A stretch of DNA of 34,046 nucleotides from Aurantimonadaceae bacterium (GCA_947474855.1 CANJKV010000018.1:1-34046); one strand, 5' to 3'. Numbered from the stretch's first letter, positions 1 through 8,456 are shown. Notes: a model not told the origin generated them from the letters alone. Program-made: numbers and translations.

Positions 1-468
1 GCCAATTCCGAGAAGACCGTGCCGGTGATGATCCACCGCGCGATCTGCGGCTCGATGGAGCGCTTCCTCGGCATCCTGATCGAGAACTTCGCCGGGCACT
101 TCCCGCTCTGGCTGGCGCCCCAGCAGGTCGTGGTCGCGACGATCACCTCCGAAGCCGACGACTATGCCCGCGACGTCGCGGCGGCGCTGCGGCGCCAGGG
201 GATGCGGGTCGAGACCGATCTTCGCAACGAGAAGATCAACTACAAGATCCGCGAACACTCGGTCGCCAAGGTGCCGGTGATCCTCGTCTGCGGCAAGCGC
301 GAGGCGGAGGAGCGGACGGTGAACGTGCGTCGCCTCGGCCAGCGGGACCAGACCTCGGCAAGCTTCGACGAGGCGGTGGCGATGCTCACAGCCGAGGCCG
401 AGGCGCCGGACCTGAAGCGTCGCCGCGAGATGCGCGGCGGCGAGGCGCCGGCCGTCGCGGCCGAGTAG
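1..468 (+). CDS. thrS: Threonyl-tRNA synthetase, C-terminal part (5' end outside window)
   Basis: This is the last 155 codons of a threonyl-tRNA synthetase, which charges tRNA-Thr in the cytoplasm. The frame is open from base 1, so the start lies upstream. The visible part holds the end of the class II catalytic core ([20 protein letters not shown], the motif 3 region) and the anticodon-binding alpha/beta domain (from about [11 protein letters not shown] through [20 protein letters not shown]). Both are highly characteristic of ThrS. The tail after the anticodon-binding domain is short, polar and poorly conserved. The gene converges on the secreted-protein gene that follows, with a strong hairpin between them. 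Identification is from recognised family motifs. Confidence 0.95.
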   Translation, partial: ANSEKTVPVMIHRAICGSMERFLGILIENFAGHFPLWLAPQQVVVATITSEADDYARDVAAALRRQGMRVETDLRNEKINYKIREHSVAKVPVILVCGKREAEERTVNVRRLGQRDQTSASFDEAVAMLTAEAEAPDLKRRREMRGGEAPAVAAE

Positions 469-493
469 ACCGCCGAAGTCGTTACATCGATCA

Positions 494-523
494 CGGGTCG
501 GGCTGCGTCAGTCGCCCGACCCG
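494..523. terminator. Hairpin between convergent thrS and secreted-protein gene
   Basis: A perfect 10-bp inverted repeat (CGGGTCGGGC / GCCCGACCCG) with a 10-nt loop sits 25 bases after the thrS stop and overlaps the last codons of the opposing gene, whose stop is at 508-510. Being symmetric and GC-rich it could end transcription from both sides. There is no T-tract on either side, so it is not a classical intrinsic terminator, and the terminator role is inferred. Confidence 0.5.
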
Positions 524-1683
524 CCATTGTCGCCGCTGCCGCCGGTCCCGGATTCGTCGGAGACGAGGTCGGAGGCCGTGACCTCGATTTCCTGATCCTT
601 TCCGCCTTCCACGGTGATCACCCGCTGATAAACGCGGTCGCGGTTGTTCGCGACGATCTCGTAGTCGCCAGCCGCGAGGATCAGCGAGGCGTAGGCGCCG
701 ACGCTTTCCCGCACCACGTCGCCGGACGAGGACGAGATCGTCCAGGCCGTATCCGCCATCGCCTCGCCGCCGGCTTCCCGCACGAGCTTGAGCGTCAGCT
801 TGGCCGCGTGGTGCTGCAGCGTGGCTTCGGTGATCTTCCCGGCATCGACGTGGATGTTCGCGCGCACGACCGCATTGATGGCGCCGTAATGCGAGACGAC
901 GTGATAGGTGCCGGCATTCAGCCGCACCACGGCATCGGCGGGCACGTCGCTCGCAACGAGGTCACCCTCCGTTTCCCCCTCGGCAAGCGTGTAGATGTCG
1001 AAATCGAGCTCCGGCGATTCGATCGGCGCGCCGGGGCCGGCCATGGCGTGCAGCGACAGGCCGCCGGCGTCCAGGAGCAGCGTTTCCTTGGCCGACAGGC
1101 CGGTGAACCGTATGCGCTTCGTCAGGCCGGCGCGACCGAAGGCGAGATGGACGACGTAGTCGCCCTCCGGCACGTCGAAGACCGCCTCGCCGCCCGTGGC
1201 CGAGGCGACCAGCGGCAACTGGCCGTCGAGCGCCGGGACGGCGGAGAAGAGCCGCCATTCAAGGCCGTCCGGCACGCTCGCGCCCTCGGCCGACAGCTTG
1301 GCGTCGAGCTTGAGCGCGGGTCGCGGCTTCAGGATGTCGAGGCTGGGCAGCGGCTGCGGCGCGAAGGCGGGGAGGGCCGGCAGGTCGGGAAGCGCGGCGC
1401 TGCCCTGCTGGAGCGGAGCGGGCAGGGGAATGGGATCGAGGCGCTGGAGGCGCCGGTTGGCGGGGACGCCGACTTCGGAGTCCTCCGGAACGAGCTCGCG
1501 CGCGGACGGCGAGACATAGGCGCCCGGCGCTCGGGGCTGCGCGCCGAAGAGGTTTCCCAGAAAGCTTCCGCCGTCCTCCGGCCCGCCCGCGGGGGCACCT
1601 TGCGCGAACGCCGGCGCCGCCCCCGAAAGAGCCAGCAGCGTCGCGCATAGGACCAACCGTTTCGACGATGCCAAGGATTTCAC
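508..1683 (-). CDS. Secreted protein of unknown function with three repeated beta-rich modules
   Basis: I do not recognise the family. From the chosen GTG start the 391-residue protein begins with a clear signal peptide (KSLASSKRLVLCATLLALSG, cleavage near AFA-Q at about residue 28), so it is exported to the periplasm or surface. A Pro-rich linker (about residues 80-130) leads to three related segments of about 80 residues. Each is centred on a Gly-(Asp/Thr)-Tyr turn: PEGDYVV near 172, NAGTYHV near 256, AAGDYEI near 337. Each looks like a carboxypeptidase-regulatory or Ig-like beta sandwich. The tail is Gly/Ser/Asp-rich. An in-frame ATG at 1752 would add 23 residues. The GTG is preferred because it places the signal peptide at the terminus, although no strong ribosome site is visible at either. 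The function is unknown. Confidence 0.8.
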   Translation of the reverse strand: MKSLASSKRLVLCATLLALSGAAPAFAQGAPAGGPEDGGSFLGNLFGAQPRAPGAYVSPSARELVPEDSEVGVPANRRLQRLDPIPLPAPLQQGSAALPDLPALPAFAPQPLPSLDILKPRPALKLDAKLSAEGASVPDGLEWRLFSAVPALDGQLPLVASATGGEAVFDVPEGDYVVHLAFGRAGLTKRIRFTGLSAKETLLLDAGGLSLHAMAGPGAPIESPELDFDIYTLAEGETEGDLVASDVPADAVVRLNAGTYHVVSHYGAINAVVRANIHVDAGKITEATLQHHAAKLTLKLVREAGGEAMADTAWTISSSSGDVVRESVGAYASLILAAGDYEIVANNRDRVYQRVITVEGGKDQEIEVTASDLVSDESGTGGSGDNGGSGD

Positions 1684-1874
1684 CGGGATGGATTCTGCGG
1701 ATGCTCGTGGACGAAGAACGGAGCGGAGGGTTGGCGCGCGATCATGGACCATTTCGTGGCGAATTGCGCCGTGATGCGTGAAGATTCCCGACTGTTGCGG
1801 ATGTGTCGCCCTTCCCATCGCGGCGATGGACGATTAGCTCGGCGTCACGACCGACAGGAAAGGCCCGTTCCGCG

Positions 1875-2459
1875 ATGGTTGACGCCGCGACCCACCTGAA
1901 GACCCGCCGCTCGATTCCCATCCCCATGCTCAAGGAGCCGGGACCGAACGAGGCGGAGCTCGCCGCCATCCTGGAGATTTCCGCCCGCGTCCCGGACCAC
2001 GGCAAGCTCGCGCCCTGGCGCTTCATCCTGTATCGCGGCGATGCCGCGCGCAGGATCGGCGAAGCACTCTTCGCCATCGTCCGCCGCCGGGACGGCGAGA
2101 ACCAGACCGACACGCGGCGCGCGGTGGAGACCGGGCGCTTCACGCGCGCGCCCCTCGTCGTCGGCGTCGTGTCCAAGGCAGCCCCGCACGTGAAGATCCC
2201 GGAATGGGAGCAGGTCCTTTCGGCGGGCGCTGCCGCGATGAACCTCATCCATGCGGCCCACGCGCACGGCTACGCCGCCAACTGGGTGACCGAATGGGTC
2301 GCCTACGACGAGGAGGCGAAAGCCGTGCTCGGCATCGCGCCGACCGAGAAGGTCGTCGGCTTCATCCATATCGGCACTCCCACCGAGCCGCCGACCGAGC
2401 GTCCGCGCCCGGCGCTCGCTGATATCGTGTCGGAAGCCGCCGCGCCGGACGGGTACTGA
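1875..2459 (+). CDS. Nitroreductase family protein
   Basis: This is a 194-residue FMN-dependent nitroreductase-like oxidoreductase (COG0778), close in layout to the YdjA type. Supporting motifs are an N-terminal KTRRSIP segment (the flavin-contacting RRSI-type motif) and ISARVPDHGKLAPWRF (the usual R-x-P-S/D-x-x-x-x-x-P-W substrate/FMN segment). A C-terminal GFIHIGTPTEPPTERPRP segment matches the end of this family. The ATG at 1875 is preferred over upstream codons because it lies just before the conserved start and has AGGAAAGG upstream. It is followed after 5 bases by a flavin reductase-like gene, so the two probably form an operon. The physiological substrate is unknown. Confidence 0.88.
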   Translation: MVDAATHLKTRRSIPIPMLKEPGPNEAELAAILEISARVPDHGKLAPWRFILYRGDAARRIGEALFAIVRRRDGENQTDTRRAVETGRFTRAPLVVGVVSKAAPHVKIPEWEQVLSAGAAAMNLIHAAHAHGYAANWVTEWVAYDEEAKAVLGIAPTEKVVGFIHIGTPTEPPTERPRPALADIVSEAAAPDGY

Positions 2460-2464
2460 GCGCT

Positions 2465-3088
2465 ATGCTGTTCTGGACCACGGACGAGAACCGGCACGGC
2501 CTGCCGCACGATCCCTTCAAGGCGATCGTCGCGCCGCGTCCGATCGGCTGGATCTCGACCCGGACGGCGGAGGGCGCGACGAATCTCGCGCCCTACAGCT
2601 TCTTCTCGGCGATCTCCGACCATCCCAAGCTGGTGATGTTCGCCTCCTCGGGCTTCAAGGACGCCGCGACGGCCGCGATCGCCAGCGGCGAGTTCGTCGC
2701 CAATTTCGCGACCGGCCCGCTCGCGCGAGCCGTCGTGAAGACCTCCGCGCCGGCGCCGCGAGGCGTCAGCGAGTTCGACCTCGCGGGACTGACCGAGGCG
2801 CCCTGCCGGCTGGTCAAGGCGCCCCGCGTGGCTGAGGCGCCGGCCGCGCTGGAGTGCCGCGTGACGCAGTGGTTCCATCCCGAGGCGATCGACGGTTCGC
2901 GCTCCGAAACGGTGCTGGTGATCGGGCAGGTTGTCGCCATCCACCTCGACGAGGCGGTGCTGCGCGACGGCATGATCGCCTCGGACCTCGCGCGCCCGCT
3001 CTCGCGCCTCGGCTACCTCGATTATGCCGAAACCCGTGAAACCTTCGCCATGCCGCGTCCGAAGCGCCCCGACGCGACGGACATCTGA
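2465..3088 (+). CDS. Flavin reductase family protein (DIM6/NTAB type)
   Basis: This 207-residue cytoplasmic protein has the flavin reductase-like FMN-binding fold. The diagnostic stretch is IVAPRPIGWISTRTAEGATN followed by LAPYSFFSAISDHPKLVMFA, the split-barrel flavin-binding motif of this family. Members reduce or bind FMN, and some act as small-molecule oxidoreductases. It begins 5 bases after the nitroreductase stop and the pair is probably co-transcribed, suggesting joint flavin redox chemistry. The substrate cannot be read from the sequence. Confidence 0.88.
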   Translation: MLFWTTDENRHGLPHDPFKAIVAPRPIGWISTRTAEGATNLAPYSFFSAISDHPKLVMFASSGFKDAATAAIASGEFVANFATGPLARAVVKTSAPAPRGVSEFDLAGLTEAPCRLVKAPRVAEAPAALECRVTQWFHPEAIDGSRSETVLVIGQVVAIHLDEAVLRDGMIASDLARPLSRLGYLDYAETRETFAMPRPKRPDATDI

Positions 3089-3171
3089 CCGATCGTTCCG
3101 ATCATGCTGAACGAATTCTCAACGCATGTTCGGCAGACTCAAGCCCGAGGAACGGGAGTCGAGCGCGCGTC

Positions 3172-4305
3172 ATGGTCGTTGATCAGTTCATCCGCTGGTG
3201 CGAAACGGCCGGCGTCGAGGCACGCCGACGCGGCCTCTCGATCCTTGCCCAGGCCTGGGCGGAGGGTGCGCTGGCGCCGACCGAGCGGGTAGCGGCCGAG
3301 GAGGCCTTTCTGCTCTTTCTCGACGACCCGTCCGACCGGGTCCGCGGCGTGCTGGCCGAGATCGTCGCCCCGCATGCCGACGCACCGCTGGGCGTTCTCC
3401 TCGGCCTGTGCGAGGACATCGAGCCGATCGCTCTTCTGACGGCCTCGAGCGCGCCGGCTCTGAGCGAGCGTCAGCTTTGCCACATCGTCGACGTTCGCCC
3501 GCCCCCCGTCCAGGCCGCGGTCGCCGGTCGGCCATTCCTGCCGGGGGGCGTGGTGCGCCACATCGCGGAGCACGCCAGCCGCGAGGCTTGTCTGGCGCTC
3601 CTCGCCAACCAGTCCACCCGGCCGGCGCCCGAGAGCCTCGCGCTGATGGCCGGCCGCTTCGCGGCGGACGGCACTGTCCGGGTCGCGCTGCTTCGATCGC
3701 CGCGCCTTCCGGCCGCCGCACGCCAGTCGCTCGTGGAAGCGCACGCTGCCGCGCTTGAGGACTGCGACGTCGTCCGCGGCCTTCTCGGGCCGACGCGCGC
3801 CCACGACATCGTCCGCGGCGCCGCCGACAAGGCGGCGGTCGCGATCGGCCGCGATGCCGCGTCCGCCGGTCAGTCGGCGGACTTCGTCGAGCACATGCGC
3901 GCGAGCGGCCAGCTGACCGAGGCCTTCTTGTTCCGCAGCCTCTTCGACGGCAACGTCGACCTCTTCGCCGCCGCGCTCGCCGCGCTCAGCGGCTATTCGG
4001 ACAAGCGCGTGCGCGCCGTTCTGGTCGAGGCGCGCGAGCGCCCGCTCGGCTCGTTGCTGACGGCCGCCGGGCTCGACAGATCGGGATTGCCGGTGGTGCG
4101 CTCGGCCCTCGTCGCCTGGCGCGAGGCGGCGCAGGAGGGGCGGCGCGGCACCCGCGTGGGCGTCGTGTCCGAGGCGTTGCGCGTCGCGGCCTCGGCGGCA
4201 CCGAAGCCGGCGCTGCGCGACCTCGTCGCCCTGCTCGGCCGGCTCGCTGCGGAAGCCGTTCGCGACGAGGCGCGGCCCGCCCGCCGCCGCGCCGCCGCCG
4301 CTTGA
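3172..4305 (+). CDS. DUF2336 domain-containing protein
   Basis: This 377-residue protein is mostly alpha-helical with HEAT-like repeats and no signal peptide or membrane segment. Helical repeats such as DPSDRVRGVLAEIVAPHADAP and the long Ala/Leu/Arg-rich C-terminal half match DUF2336, common in Hyphomicrobiales and often found beside NAD kinase, as here (convergent, 15 bases apart). The ATG at 3172 has a purine-rich GAGGAACGGGAG upstream. The last 15 residues are Arg/Ala-rich and may be disordered. The biochemical function is unknown; a protein-interaction scaffold is the likeliest guess. Confidence 0.8.
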   Translation: MVVDQFIRWCETAGVEARRRGLSILAQAWAEGALAPTERVAAEEAFLLFLDDPSDRVRGVLAEIVAPHADAPLGVLLGLCEDIEPIALLTASSAPALSERQLCHIVDVRPPPVQAAVAGRPFLPGGVVRHIAEHASREACLALLANQSTRPAPESLALMAGRFAADGTVRVALLRSPRLPAAARQSLVEAHAAALEDCDVVRGLLGPTRAHDIVRGAADKAAVAIGRDAASAGQSADFVEHMRASGQLTEAFLFRSLFDGNVDLFAAALAALSGYSDKRVRAVLVEARERPLGSLLTAAGLDRSGLPVVRSALVAWREAAQEGRRGTRVGVVSEALRVAASAAPKPALRDLVALLGRLAAEAVRDEARPARRRAAAA

Positions 4306-4320
4306 TCCCCGGCTGCCCGT

Positions 4321-5094
4321 CTAGTAGCGGAACTGCTCGGTGAGGATCCGCTCGTCCCAGGAGTGATCCCGATCGAAGAGGATGACGCCGCTTTCGGTCA
4401 GGCTTTCGCGGATGGTGATCCGCCGCACCGACTTCACCTCGTGCGCGTCGGCGACCGCGTTCACCGGCCGCTTGCCGGGTTCGATCGCTTCGATCTCCAC
4501 CGTCTGCCGGTTCGGCAGGAGCGCGCCGCGCCAGCGTCGCGGCCGGAACGGGCTGACCGGCGTCAAGGCGAGAAGAGGGGCATCCATCGGGATGATCGGG
4601 CCCTGTGCCGACAGGTTGTAGGCCGTCGAGCCCGTGGGCGTCGCGACCATCACGCCGTCGCAGACGAGTTCCTCCAGCCGCACGCGTCCGTCGATCGAAA
4701 TCCGCAGCCGCGCCGCCTGGTAGGATTGGCGGAAGATCGACACCTCGTTGATGGCGAGAGCCATGTGGGAGCGTCCATCCTCGTCGATCGCCGTCATGGA
4801 GAGCGGTCGCACGACGTTCTCGACCGCCGCGGCGATGCGCTCGTGGAGGCCCTTTTCCCGATAATGGTTCATCAGGAAGCCGACCGTTCCGCGGTTCATG
4901 CCGTAGATCGGCACGCCGGTGGACATGAAGCGGTGGAGGACGTGCAGCATGTGCCCGTCGCCGCCCAGAGCGATCACGGCCTCCGCTTCGTCGGCCGGAT
5001 GATCGCCGTAGAGCGCCGCCAGCGCTTCAGCCGCCTGTCGGGCTTGATCGGTGTCGGCCGGCAGAAAGGCCAGCTTGTTGAAGTATCGCGCCAT
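4321..5094 (-). CDS. nadK: NAD kinase
   Basis: This enzyme makes NADP from NAD and ATP in the cytoplasm. The 257-residue product has the defining GGDGHMLH motif (Asp at residue 46 is the catalytic/metal residue), the MNRGTVGFLMN segment, and the NEVSIFR and DGVMVATPTGSTAYNLSAQG motifs typical of the NAD kinase family. The ATG at 5094 is preceded by GGGGAGG, an unusually good ribosome site, whereas the upstream in-frame extension has no family similarity. It is divergent from tRNA-Thr and convergent with the DUF2336 gene. It is full length for an alphaproteobacterial NadK. Confidence 0.95.
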   Translation of the reverse strand: MARYFNKLAFLPADTDQARQAAEALAALYGDHPADEAEAVIALGGDGHMLHVLHRFMSTGVPIYGMNRGTVGFLMNHYREKGLHERIAAAVENVVRPLSMTAIDEDGRSHMALAINEVSIFRQSYQAARLRISIDGRVRLEELVCDGVMVATPTGSTAYNLSAQGPIIPMDAPLLALTPVSPFRPRRWRGALLPNRQTVEIEAIEPGKRPVNAVADAHEVKSVRRITIRESLTESGVILFDRDHSWDERILTEQFRY

Positions 5095-5185
5095 GGCCTC
5101 CCCTTCGCCGGCAAGGGCTAGCATAGCTTGATGAAGCGGCGAAGGCGAAAGCGTCCCGCTCCACAAGGCCGCCGCCACCCGCAGA

Positions 5186-5215
5186 TTGCGGCTGCAATCG
5201 TCGACGATCCATGCT
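5186..5215 (+). promoter_or_regulatory. Likely promoter of tRNA-Thr
   Basis: There is a TTGCGG -35-like hexamer at 5186-5191, an 18-bp spacer and a CATGCT -10-like hexamer at 5210-5215. Transcription would start about 10 bases before the mature tRNA 5' end. It is a match by eye to sigma-70 type sites. Confidence 0.4.
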
Positions 5216-5232
5216 AAGGGCGATCCCCGTCG

Positions 5233-5307
<75 letters not shown>

Positions 5308-5434
5308 ATCGACTCCATCAGGTCGGTACTCCCACGCCGATACGCTGGACTCGCTTCGTACGGCGGAACGGTTCTGCGACTTCGATGCGGGGAGCGCGAG
5401 GGTAGCCGGTCCACTGTTCGAGCTTCGCAGCCGG

Positions 5435-5665
5435 TTAGCCGGTGCCTTCCCGGCGCGCGCCGACGATCATGCGTCGCGCGATCTCGCGGACCGCTTCGTC
5501 GTCTTTGGTGTCGTCGCGCGCGGGATCGCCGAGATGGTCGAGGCTGCCTTCGATGTGGTCGAGAAGACCGGGGTGCCGTGCCTCGACGTATTCGATCAGC
5601 TTGAACAGCACGTGCTCAGTGGCGATCTCGCGGCGGCGAGCCTTCACGGCGACATCATCGGTCAT
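5435..5665 (-). CDS. Small conserved-looking protein of unknown function (76 aa)
   Basis: I do not recognise this protein. It is short, charged and predicted cytoplasmic, with a helical middle (EIATEHVLFKLIEYVEARHP) and a His/Asp/Glu-rich second half. It has no cysteine, signal peptide or membrane segment. The start at 5665 is chosen because GAGGAG lies just upstream, and the longer open frame above it has no such site. It lies between tRNA-Thr and the SPL-like gene, transcribed away from the latter. Confidence 0.6.
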   Translation of the reverse strand: MTDDVAVKARRREIATEHVLFKLIEYVEARHPGLLDHIEGSLDHLGDPARDDTKDDEAVREIARRMIVGARREGTG

Positions 5666-5829
5666 CGGCTTCTCCTCACGTTCATCCGCCTCAACGCGCT
5701 TCGGCGCCGTTCGTGGCGACCGCGTGGGGCGGTATCGTGGAAGGCGGGCAATCTGTCGCGGCGACGACAGCCGGATCGACAGCATGCCGCAGCCGATGAA
5801 CGTCGTGGAAACCGGCGGCGTTACCGAGG

Positions 5830-6927
5830 ATGCTGGATGCTCCACGAACTGAGTCCGTCGATCGAAGCGCGCGCCTGTGGCGGCCGAAGCGGGTCGTGAT
5901 GACCCGTTCGGCGGCTGCCCTGGACCATGGACGAGCGATCGCCGAGCGCGCCCGTGCGCTCGGCTTATCGGTAGAGTGCCGAGCCTCCGACCGATTGTTG
6001 TTGGATCAGCCTGCCGACCCGCGCCGCGCCTATGCGCAAGCCAAATCGACGCTCGCCGTCGTGGTCGCGCCGCCGGGCAAGCTGAAGTTCCAGCCGATCG
6101 CGCCGAGCGCCGACTGGCGCGTCGATCTCGCTGAAGGATGCCCGGCCCATTGCAGCTATTGCTATCTCGCCGGCTCCTTGAAAGGCCCGCCGATCACGCG
6201 AGCCTTCGCCAACATCCCGGACATACTGGCCGCGCTGCCGGCCCATCTCGGCCAGGGCACCGTCACCTCGCGAAGCGCCGACCGCGCGGGAGAAGGCACG
6301 ACCTTCGAGGCATCCTGCTACACCGATCCCCTCGCGATCGAGCACCTCACCGGATCGCTGTCGGCGCTCATCGCCCACTTCGGCCGATGGGACGCCGACG
6401 TGCAGCTGCGGTTCACGACGAAATTCGCGGCGGTGGAGCCGCTGCTCGGACTCGATCATCGCGGGCGCACCCGGATGCGGGCATCGCTCAACCCGGCCGC
6501 ATTCGCGCGCTTCGAAGGCGGCACCAGCTCCGTGGCCGATCGGCTCGTCGCCTTGCGGCGCATGGCCGATGCGGGTTACCGCATCGGACTGACGATCGCC
6601 CCGATCATCGCGGCCGAAGGATGGGAGGAGGCGTATGGCGGCCTCGTCGACGCGGTGGCGGAGAGCCTGGCCGGCGCGCCGCCGCAGGCGGATCTGACCG
6701 TGGAACTCATCACCCATCGGTTCACGCCCACGTCGAGGACGGTTCTCCAAAGCTGGTATCCCGGTTCCGATCTCGACATGACGGATGCGCGCCGGACCGA
6801 GAAGCGCACGCGCTTCGGCGCCGTGAAGCACGTCTACGACGCAGCCACGATGAAGGCGATGCGGACCTTCTTCCAGACGACCATCGCCGCGCGGCTGCCG
6901 CAGGCGCGGATCCTGTACTGGACATGA
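5830..6927 (+). CDS. Spore photoproduct lyase-like radical SAM protein
   Basis: This 365-residue protein resembles spore photoproduct lyase, the radical SAM enzyme that directly reverses the UV lesion 5-thyminyl-5,6-dihydrothymine in DNA. Visible evidence is GCPAHCSYCYL with the CxxxCxxC cluster ligands at Cys104, Cys108 and Cys111. Also seen are FEASCYTDPLAIEHLTG, whose Cys163 aligns with the hydrogen-donating cysteine of the Bacillus enzyme (FEAAC), RFTTKF, the GTSS segment, and VELITHRFT near the C-terminus. The N-terminal WRPKRVV segment also fits the family, favouring the ATG at 5830. A start at 5899 would cut this and give 342 residues. Similar proteins occur in non-sporulating alphaproteobacteria, where the substrate is unproven. 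Confidence 0.85.
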   Translation: MLDAPRTESVDRSARLWRPKRVVMTRSAAALDHGRAIAERARALGLSVECRASDRLLLDQPADPRRAYAQAKSTLAVVVAPPGKLKFQPIAPSADWRVDLAEGCPAHCSYCYLAGSLKGPPITRAFANIPDILAALPAHLGQGTVTSRSADRAGEGTTFEASCYTDPLAIEHLTGSLSALIAHFGRWDADVQLRFTTKFAAVEPLLGLDHRGRTRMRASLNPAAFARFEGGTSSVADRLVALRRMADAGYRIGLTIAPIIAAEGWEEAYGGLVDAVAESLAGAPPQADLTVELITHRFTPTSRTVLQSWYPGSDLDMTDARRTEKRTRFGAVKHVYDAATMKAMRTFFQTTIAARLPQARILYWT

Positions 6928-6940
6928 AGCGGCGCGGCTC

Positions 6941-7270
6941 TCACACCCTGTAGCGGTACTCCGCCCGATCGTCCTCGTCGCGGATCCTCACCTCGCCGTC
7001 CTCGATCGCCCCGCTGAACGCGTGGCCCGAGGCGTGGTCGCGGCCGTGAAACATGTTGCCCTCGACGATGAAGTCGATCCGGGCATTGGTTTCGTGGAAG
7101 AAGATGGCGCTTCCTTCCATGCCGGTGACGTGCGCGCTGGTGTCGTTGTCGAAGTCCGGCCTCAGCTTGGAGGCGAGGCGCCTGTCGTGGCTGTAGACTT
7201 CAACCGGCTGCCGCTTCTCGATCTGAAGAGCCGCCGCATAGGCGATGATACGCCTGACCGCTTCGATCAT
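6941..7270 (-). CDS. Hypothetical protein (109 aa)
   Basis: I do not recognise this family. The product is soluble-looking and acidic, with a helical N-terminus (MIEAVRRIIAYAAALQIEKR) followed by mostly beta-like sequence containing several His and Asp residues (YSHDRRLASK, FFHETNARIDFIVEGNMFHG). It has no cysteine, signal peptide or membrane segment. GGGAGGA upstream of the ATG at 7270 supports translation. It converges on the SPL-like gene with 13 bases between the stops. Confidence 0.6.
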   Translation of the reverse strand: MIEAVRRIIAYAAALQIEKRQPVEVYSHDRRLASKLRPDFDNDTSAHVTGMEGSAIFFHETNARIDFIVEGNMFHGRDHASGHAFSGAIEDGEVRIRDEDDRAEYRYRV

Positions 7271-7481
7271 GACGCCGTCCTCCCGAGACAGTCCGTGCCC
7301 GCACCGCGCGATCGGGTGCCGCAGTCAGGAGTTGGAGGCCCGCGGCCCGCGATCAACAGACCGGAAGAGTTTCGGCGACACTCGATCCTTCGGTTCCGAC
7401 TTCGGTTCTAGTCAGTTGCAGCCGGCTGGATCGCTGCACGGTGCTGAGCGTTGCGGAGCCATCCACTTGGCGGAGGTTCAC

Positions 7482-7928
7482 GTGATCCGATCCATTCTTC
7501 TCGGCCTGTCGGCCGGCATGCGCTCGATGACGCCGGTCGCGGTCGTCGGCGAGGCGGTGCGCCGCGGGCAGTTGCCGGTCACGGGCTCGGCCGGCGCACT
7601 GCTCGCGCGCGCCCGTGCCCGACCGGCCGCATTGCTTCTCGCTGCCGGCGAGATCGCCGGCGACAAGCTGCATTCTGCGCCGGACCGCATCGTCGCGCCT
7701 GGCCTTGCGGCGCGCCTCGCGACCGGCGCGCTCGTCGGCGCGGCGGTCGCGCCCAGCGACCGGCAGAGCGCCGGCGCGCTGCTGGGGGCGGCCGCTGCCG
7801 TGGGCTTCGCCTACGTGTCCTTCTCCGCGCGGATGCGGACGATGCAACGTCACGGCCAGGCGTCGACGGGCCTCGTCGAGGACGCGCTCGCGCTCGCCGT
7901 GGCGCTCCTCGCCGTCCGGCCGCGCTGA
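7482..7928 (+). CDS. DUF4126 family membrane protein
   Basis: This 148-residue protein is a small integral membrane protein of the DUF4126 type. It shows the family pattern of Gly-rich hydrophobic helices with SMTPVAVV near the start, the GEIAGDKLHSAPDRI motif in the middle (typical E-x-x-x-D-K-x-x-x-x-P-x-R) and a C-terminal hydrophobic helix. The GTG start is selected because GGAGG lies 5 bases upstream and it begins directly at the first conserved helix. It is 12 bases upstream of the phosphoesterase gene and probably shares its transcript. The function of the family is unknown. Confidence 0.8.
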   Translation: MIRSILLGLSAGMRSMTPVAVVGEAVRRGQLPVTGSAGALLARARARPAALLLAAGEIAGDKLHSAPDRIVAPGLAARLATGALVGAAVAPSDRQSAGALLGAAAAVGFAYVSFSARMRTMQRHGQASTGLVEDALALAVALLAVRPR

Positions 7929-7940
7929 CGGTCGCGGAGC

Positions 7941-8456
7941 ATGGCAGTGGACGACGAGCCGCGCCGGGCCTTCTTCGTCCAGAAGCACGCCGCGCGACGT
8001 CTGCACTTCGACTTCCGGCTGGAACTCGGCGGCGCGCTGGCCAGTTGGGCCGTTCCGCGCGGCCCGAGCCTCGATCCGGACGACAAGCGCTTGGCGGTGA
8101 AAGTCGACGATCACGCGCTCGAATATGGGCCATTCGAGGGCACGATCGCCGGCGGCTACGGCGCCGGAGCGGTCATGCTGTGGGATCGTGGTTGGTGGAG
8201 GCCGGAAGGCGGCGCCGCAGCCGAAGCGTCGCTCGCCGTCGGTCGCCTGCGCTTCGAACTCTTCGGCGAACGCATGCGCGGCGGCTGGATGCTGCTGCGC
8301 ATGCGCACGAAGGACAAGGGCGACAACTGGCTCCTGCACAAGCTCGACGACGCCGAGGCGCGCGTGCCAGACGACCTGACCATCCGCTATCCGACCAGCG
8401 TGGCGAGCGGACGGACCATGGCGGAGATCGCCGCGGCCGGTGCGCCGCCCACGTGA
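7941..8456 (+). CDS. Stand-alone LigD-type 3'-phosphoesterase domain protein
   Basis: At 171 residues this is only the phosphoesterase domain of LigD, the bacterial end-joining ligase/polymerase. That domain trims 3'-phosphate and 3'-ribonucleotide ends in a Mn-dependent reaction. The active-site set is complete. His16, His22, Asp24 and Arg26 (HAARRLHFDFRLE), His58 and Tyr62 (VDDHALEYGPFEG) keep the spacing of the Pseudomonas LigD residues His42, His48, Asp50, Arg52, His84 and Tyr88. The GYGAGAVMLWDRGWW segment is also typical. There is no polymerase or ligase domain, and no Ku or full LigD in this window. It follows the DUF4126 gene closely. A DNA end-repair role is inferred. Confidence 0.88.
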   Translation: MAVDDEPRRAFFVQKHAARRLHFDFRLELGGALASWAVPRGPSLDPDDKRLAVKVDDHALEYGPFEGTIAGGYGAGAVMLWDRGWWRPEGGAAAEASLAVGRLRFELFGERMRGGWMLLRMRTKDKGDNWLLHKLDDAEARVPDDLTIRYPTSVASGRTMAEIAAAGAPPT

